64,000 bases of DNA, from NCBI RefSeq assembly GCF_020829495.1, contig NZ_JAIVFQ010000030.1:1-64000 (forward strand), given 5' to 3'. The notes below the pieces were generated by a model. It was not told the DNA's origin. It was given only the letters and a program-made list of their open reading frames with translations, and searched no databases. Both the position numbers and the translations under genes were made by a program. This document shows positions 62,756-64,000 of this stretch, piece by piece (the first letter of the stretch is position 1; each line of letters opens with the position of its first letter). This DNA is from Nostoc favosum CHAB5714. GTDB lineage: Bacteria; Cyanobacteriota; Cyanobacteriia; Cyanobacteriales; Nostocaceae.

Positions 62756-63283
62756 CTAAACTTTTGCTTCCAAAGACTTGAGTAATTCGGTATTCACACC
62801 CGATTCGCGAGTCAGGGCAATTTTGCCAGTGCGGGCGATTTCTTTCAAACCAAATTTTTGCAACACCTGCACGATCGCTACCATTTTACCTGGATCTCCC
62901 ACAACTTCTAAAGTGAGAGAATCTTCTGCCACGTCCACGACTCGCGCCCGGAAAATCTGAGACAGTTCGATCACTTCTGAGCGATTGCTGGTACTAGCAT
63001 TCACCTTCAAAAGCATCAATTCCCGCTCTACGCAAGGAGTTTCGGTAATATCCTGTACCTTAAGGACATTGACTAACTTATACAGTTGCTTGGTGAGTTG
63101 CTCGATAACGCGATCGTCACCAGGGATAACCATCGTAATTCGAGAGACTCCTCCTTGTTCAGCAGGGCCAACAGCAAGGCTTTCAATATTAAAGCCGCGA
63201 CGCGCGAATAAACCAGAAATGCGGGAAAGAACACCCGCCTCATCTTCTACGAGAACTGAAAGGGTATGTTTCATCTTCGCCAA
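62756..63283 (-). CDS. ilvN: Acetolactate synthase small (regulatory) subunit
   Basis: The subunit makes acetohydroxyacid synthase sensitive to valine. The 175-residue protein has an N-terminal ACT domain (about 4-80, [20 protein letters not shown] then [16 protein letters not shown]) and a second ACT-like C-terminal region. It is full length; the catalytic ilvB is not in the window. It is also called ilvH in some annotations. Confidence 0.95.
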   Translation of the reverse strand: MAKMKHTLSVLVEDEAGVLSRISGLFARRGFNIESLAVGPAEQGGVSRITMVIPGDDRVIEQLTKQLYKLVNVLKVQDITETPCVERELMLLKVNASTSNRSEVIELSQIFRARVVDVAEDSLTLEVVGDPGKMVAIVQVLQKFGLKEIARTGKIALTRESGVNTELLKSLEAKV

Positions 63284-63620
63284 CAGAGGCTAGCACAGGA
63301 TTTGAGGAACGCAGACTCTAGTACCGCTTTGCAGAATTCACTCATTCAATCAAAATTCCTTGAGTTGCAAACTCTTGACATTTTGTAAAATGTATGTTGA
63401 CTTCTGTCGTGGTGTACTACTGCACTAATTGTCAGTGCGACCTTTTATTGTAAACTCAATAGCTGCACTCATTACATTCTCTAGAGATAAATAATTGGCT
63501 AGAAATCATCCTGCAAGGAGGAATTTCATTGAATGTATCTCTTTTCATTGGTAGATGCGGCATTTTTGTGAGGCTTTTATACTCAGACTTAAATGAGGCT
63601 CTAATAGGAGAAAAGTTTTT
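63284..63620. other. Divergent intergenic region, no gene seen
   Basis: This gap must hold the promoters of ilvN and the BON protein. I see no repeat element or known motif; TAGGAGA lies just before 63621. Confidence 0.35.
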
Positions 63621-63989
63621 ATGGGTTGGTTAAAAAGACTATTTGGGATGGAAAAACCTCAAAATGCACAAGTAAATCCTACTGCACAGTCAATAGCGCA
63701 AGCTCCTAATACTAACGTTGCGTCTACTGCTACTCAATCAATACCCCCAGAACGTGTGGGATTAAGCGGCGAATACGATCAAAGTGGGTTGGCAAAGCGG
63801 GTAGCGTTGGCATTTGATCAAGACCCCCAACTCGATGACGTTAATACCCTTTGGGTTGCTCAGACTGGTAGCACTGTGGTGTTGAAAGGTAAAGTTCCCA
63901 GTCAAGAAATTCTCAACAAGATGGTTTCTGTAGCTCGTTCTGTTAATGGGGCTACAGATGTTGACACTAACCAAGCTACGATTGGCTAG
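63621..63989 (+). CDS. BON domain protein
   Basis: The 122-residue protein has an N-terminal linker (residues 1-45, MGWLKRLFGMEKPQNAQVNP) and a C-terminal BON domain (about 55-118) with VALAFDQDPQLDDVNTLWVA and VVLKGKVPSQEIL. BON domains bind membranes or phospholipids. There is no signal peptide, so a cytoplasmic-face or thylakoid role is possible but unproven. Confidence 0.8.
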   Translation: MGWLKRLFGMEKPQNAQVNPTAQSIAQAPNTNVASTATQSIPPERVGLSGEYDQSGLAKRVALAFDQDPQLDDVNTLWVAQTGSTVVLKGKVPSQEILNKMVSVARSVNGATDVDTNQATIG

Positions 63990-64000
63990 GTGTTAAGCAA

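Noticed and set aside
1..64000. tRNA or rRNA genes
   Set aside because: I looked for T-loop GTTCGANTCC patterns and found only one resemblance (about 50863), inside phnE and without a cloverleaf. A covariance-model scan would be decisive.

Overview
The window looks like the chromosome of a filamentous, probably heterocyst-forming cyanobacterium (Nostoc/Anabaena relatives). The basis is dense HIP1 octamers (GCGATCGC), a bilin lyase of the CpcS/CpeS family, a Flv1/Flv3-type flavodiiron pair, adjacent cyanophycin genes (cphB, cphA), a COP23-domain protein, PEP-CTERM proteins, and many short tandem repeats and small inverted-repeat elements of the kind known from Nostocales. I see no rRNA, tRNA, CRISPR array, prophage or intact transposase.

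Layout. 1-3.3 kb: COP23 protein, a broken WGR-like gene, a family 4 glycosyltransferase and a PEP-CTERM protein. 3.7-8.8 kb: an RND efflux pump and its adaptor, split by a nested inverted-repeat element. 9.3-11.5 kb: CpcS-like lyase, RRM protein, and a decayed toxin-antitoxin locus fused to a DUF4440 remnant. 11.6-16.4 kb: Flv1-type and Flv3-type proteins and type III pantothenate kinase. 16.7-19.2 kb: two exported proteins of unknown function and an intact antitoxin/PIN pair. 19.2-26.1 kb: hydrolase, NUDIX, argH, larB and a family 5 solute-binding lipoprotein. 26.4-29.6 kb: two duplicated tiny exported pentad-repeat proteins, an ADYC lipoprotein, and a PIN/PD-(D/E)XK-like pair. 29.6-35.7 kb: ispF, trmD, cphB, cphA and tatA. 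36-45.7 kb: a DNA methyltransferase, a kinase, cbiT, cdsA, a DUF2993 protein, a pseudouridine synthase, a RodZ-like protein and malQ. 45.9-55.3 kb: NUDIX, ridA, phnD/phnC/phnE separated by repeats, a PhoD-like phosphatase and an ACT-malic enzyme. 55.7-64 kb: an oxidoreductase, a membrane protein, two very unusual Gly/Asn repeat proteins, a repeat-filled 1.2 kb gap, ilvN and a BON protein.

Functional links. Several neighbours form plausible units: efflux pump plus adaptor; cyanophycinase plus cyanophycin synthetase (nitrogen reserve turnover); Flv1 plus Flv3 (oxygen photoreduction); phosphonate/phosphite import next to a PhoD-like phosphatase (phosphorus acquisition). Much of the rest is housekeeping with no clear operon logic.

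The most distinctive content is (a) the paired heptad-repeat proteins at 58.3-61.1 kb, one with a second 14-residue repeat domain and a PEP-CTERM-like tail; (b) the duplicated pentad-repeat mini-proteins at 26.4-27.5 kb; (c) short repeats that have entered reading frames of otherwise conserved genes; and (d) gene relics not visible as long ORFs (WGR-like, DUF4440, group II intron protein, pentapeptide repeat, a possible methyltransferase partner). All calls come from reading the sequence; no database search was run.
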